Positions 62,534 through 64,000 of a stretch of DNA of 64,000 bases are shown here, piece by piece. The first letter of the stretch is position 1, and the number at the start of each line of letters is the position of its first letter. The translations under genes and the position numbers were made by a program. Under the pieces are notes generated by a model, which saw only the letters and a program-made list of their open reading frames with translations, did not search any database and had not been told where the DNA came from. Source of the DNA: Lacipirellulaceae bacterium (GTDB taxonomy: Bacteria > Planctomycetota > Planctomycetia > Pirellulales > Lacipirellulaceae); assembly GCA_040218535.1 (NCBI GenBank), contig JAVJRG010000008.1, positions 62,001 through 126,000 on the forward strand, read 5' to 3'.

Positions 62534-63874
62534 ATGTCGCAACTGGTCGAAGAGTCGCCTCCTCAAGAGCTCCCAGCGGCGACGCTTCCTGATGCAGTTG
62601 CGGATCCCGAGTCTTCAACGACGCAAAGCACAGGAGTGGTTCGTAACTTCGCCTGCCTCGCGTTGCATCAGGTGCTGCTGCGGATCGGTTGGATTTTCAA
62701 GACCGAGACGCTCATCATGCCAGCCTTCATGGACTACATCGGCGGCGGCCCGGTGTTGCGTAGCTGTCTGCCAGTGCTGAATCGATTGGGTTTCAGTGTT
62801 CCGCAGGTCTTGTTTGCTCGCCGCTTGAAAGTGCTGCCGAAGAAGAAGTGGGTGGTCGCTGTCGGTTCGTTCGTCGCAGCGATTCCTTTTGCAGTTCTGT
62901 CCGTTGTTTGGCTGAAGGGCTGGTGGCAACGAGCCGACGGGACGGCGGCTTCTTGGATGCCGTACTTGTTTCTGGCTCTGTACGGATTCTTCTTTGTCAC
63001 GGTGGGAATCACTCAGCTTGCTGCTCACTCACTACAAGGAAAACTGATTCGCCCCAACCTTCGTGGCCGCCTGTTCGCAACGGCAGTCTTGGTGGGTGCG
63101 CCAACTTCCATCCTTGCCGCTTGGATCTGGTTGCCCGGGTGGCTAGAGAGTGCTTCAACCGGCTTTGCTTGGATTTTCGCAATGCCTGCTCTGGCGTTTG
63201 CGCTCGGGTCAGTGGCTGTTGGTTCGACGGTTGAGGAGTCGGATGACTTCGAGGAGCAAATCACGCCCCTGGGGCAACGGTTCGTCAACGCCTGGAACAC
63301 TCGCTATGAGAACCCGAACTTTGCGAATTTAGCGTTGGTGGCTGTGCTCTTCAGTGTGACGTTTATGATGTTTCCCCACTACCAAACCCTCGGACGCGCG
63401 GAGGGTCAAGTGCCGCTGACGATCTTGATGAAATGGATCTTCGTGCAACATACCGCCGTGGCAATCTTCAGCTTGGTTGTCGGCCCAATCGCTGACTGGT
63501 TGGGGAATCGCGCGGCGTTGCGGCTTACGCTGCTGGGTGCCGCGCTCGCGCCGTTGACGGCGGTCGTGCTTACGCTGCTACCAGAGGAAGCGAGTCGAAG
63601 TTGGTTCTGGTTGATCTACGTGCCGATCGGCTTCACGCCGGTGACGATCCGCATTCTCATCAACTACACGCTTGAAGTCGCTCCCGCGGAAGAGCATCCC
63701 CGCTATGTCAGCGCGATGGGAATGTGTTTGGCACTGCCCGCGATTGTCGGTTCGGTCCCGGTCGGCTTTCTAATCGGTCAGATCGGCTACGTGCCCATTT
63801 TCGCGGTTGGTGCAGTGGTGCTGGCGCTCGCTGGGCTGCAGACTTATCGCCTGGAAGAGCCTCGGCACGAGTAG
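62534..63874 (+). CDS. MFS transporter
   Basis: A 446-aa membrane protein with about 11-12 hydrophobic segments, in the pattern of the major facilitator superfamily (VVAVGSFVAAIPFAVLSVV, YLFLALYGFFFVTVGITQL, AVAIFSLVVGPIADWLGNRA with the DWLGNR-like loop between helices). Substrate unknown. ATG 62534 is used; residues before it in the same frame come from repeat sequence. It follows the UDP-sugar pyrophosphorylase by 223 nt. Confidence 0.82.
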   Translation: MSQLVEESPPQELPAATLPDAVADPESSTTQSTGVVRNFACLALHQVLLRIGWIFKTETLIMPAFMDYIGGGPVLRSCLPVLNRLGFSVPQVLFARRLKVLPKKKWVVAVGSFVAAIPFAVLSVVWLKGWWQRADGTAASWMPYLFLALYGFFFVTVGITQLAAHSLQGKLIRPNLRGRLFATAVLVGAPTSILAAWIWLPGWLESASTGFAWIFAMPALAFALGSVAVGSTVEESDDFEEQITPLGQRFVNAWNTRYENPNFANLALVAVLFSVTFMMFPHYQTLGRAEGQVPLTILMKWIFVQHTAVAIFSLVVGPIADWLGNRAALRLTLLGAALAPLTAVVLTLLPEEASRSWFWLIYVPIGFTPVTIRILINYTLEVAPAEEHPRYVSAMGMCLALPAIVGSVPVGFLIGQIGYVPIFAVGAVVLALAGLQTYRLEEPRHE

Positions 63875-63881
63875 CGTCCCT

Positions 63882-63946
63882 ATTTCGCCGCGGGTGCTTG
63901 CACCGCGATCAAAGTGCCAGCGCGGTGTAAGCACCCGCGGCGAAAT
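63882..63946. repeat. 26-bp inverted repeat after MFS gene
   Basis: Arms 63882-63907 and 63921-63946 are inverted copies with one mismatch and a 13-nt spacer. Each arm has a smaller CGCGG...CCGCG hairpin, same family as 25355-25372. It lies 7 nt after the stop codon and may help end the transcript. Confidence 0.85.
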
Positions 63947-64000
63947 GGATCTCTCGAAACGAGGTTCCAACATTCTTCCTCGTTTGTCATACTCCGCAGC

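Overview
The window looks like chromosome of a planctomycete, probably order Pirellulales (inference from gene content; there is no rRNA or marker placement here). Pointers are a DUF1559 prepilin-like protein, a DUF1573 protein, PEP-CTERM and dockerin-like surface proteins, a giant Ser/Thr kinase with a TPR tail and a DWG motif, lysine/alanine-rich histone H1-like tails, a split glycine decarboxylase (GcvPA/GcvPB), and many GC-rich paired hairpin repeats between genes. I saw no tRNA, rRNA, CRISPR array or insertion sequence.

Layout. 1-2.5 kb: a cut-off TPR lipoprotein, an H1-like DNA-binding protein, a small conserved protein and an FHA protein. 2.8-12.3 kb (minus strand): glycine cleavage genes gcvT-gcvH-gcvPA and gcvPB plus a lipoate ligase, with a 1243-aa kinase lying between gcvPA and gcvPB. 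12.3-18.1 kb: RNase R, a YhaM-type exoribonuclease, prolyl-tRNA synthetase and DUF4416. 18.3-21.2 kb: DUF1573 protein and a phosphatase-like/tetraheme cytochrome fusion. 21.3-29 kb: HAD phosphatase, GH16 agarase-like enzyme with a palindromic operator, a stress/biotransformation-type cluster (SRPBCC, ArsR, DUF1569, VOC), a lone AAA ATPase followed by an attC-like hairpin, and a secreted nucleoside-hydrolase-like protein. 28.8-35.4 kb: yebC, degenerate HhH-GPD protein, rbfA, infB, nusA. 35.7-36.3 kb: RelE-type toxin-antitoxin pair. 36.3-44.3 kb: fatty-acid synthesis genes (a KAS-like protein lacking its cysteine, then fabF, acpP, fabG, fabD, rpmF), interrupted by a secretin-like protein and by an uncharacterised gene held between two ~150-nt inverted repeats. 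44.5-51.3 kb: prepilin-like protein, ruvB, PrsW protease, WGR-SUKH-DUF4274 protein, HAF-repeat PEP-CTERM protein. 51.9-64 kb: dockerin/PEP-CTERM propeller, hydrolase, ruvA-ruvC-cysS, ispF, membrane protein, metK, a 35-aa membrane ORF with a UDP-sugar pyrophosphorylase, and an MFS transporter.

How the parts fit. GcvT/H/PA/PB break down glycine, with GcvH lipoylated possibly by the neighbouring ligase. FabD, FabG, FabF and ACP form the elongation core of type II fatty-acid synthesis. RuvA/B/C resolve Holliday junctions but sit at two loci. NusA, IF2, RbfA, RNase R and YhaM form a transcription/translation/RNA-decay block.

The most notable structures not explained by genes are the paired hairpin repeats. 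In several families the two arms differ only by changes that keep each arm's own hairpin intact, and in at least four genes a repeat contains the stop codon. Other leads are the inverted-repeat-bracketed gene at 39.2-40.3 kb, the Cys-to-Glu KAS, the inactive-looking HhH-GPD protein with an H1-like tail, the attC-like site, and two copies of one 12-bp palindrome at promoter-like positions.
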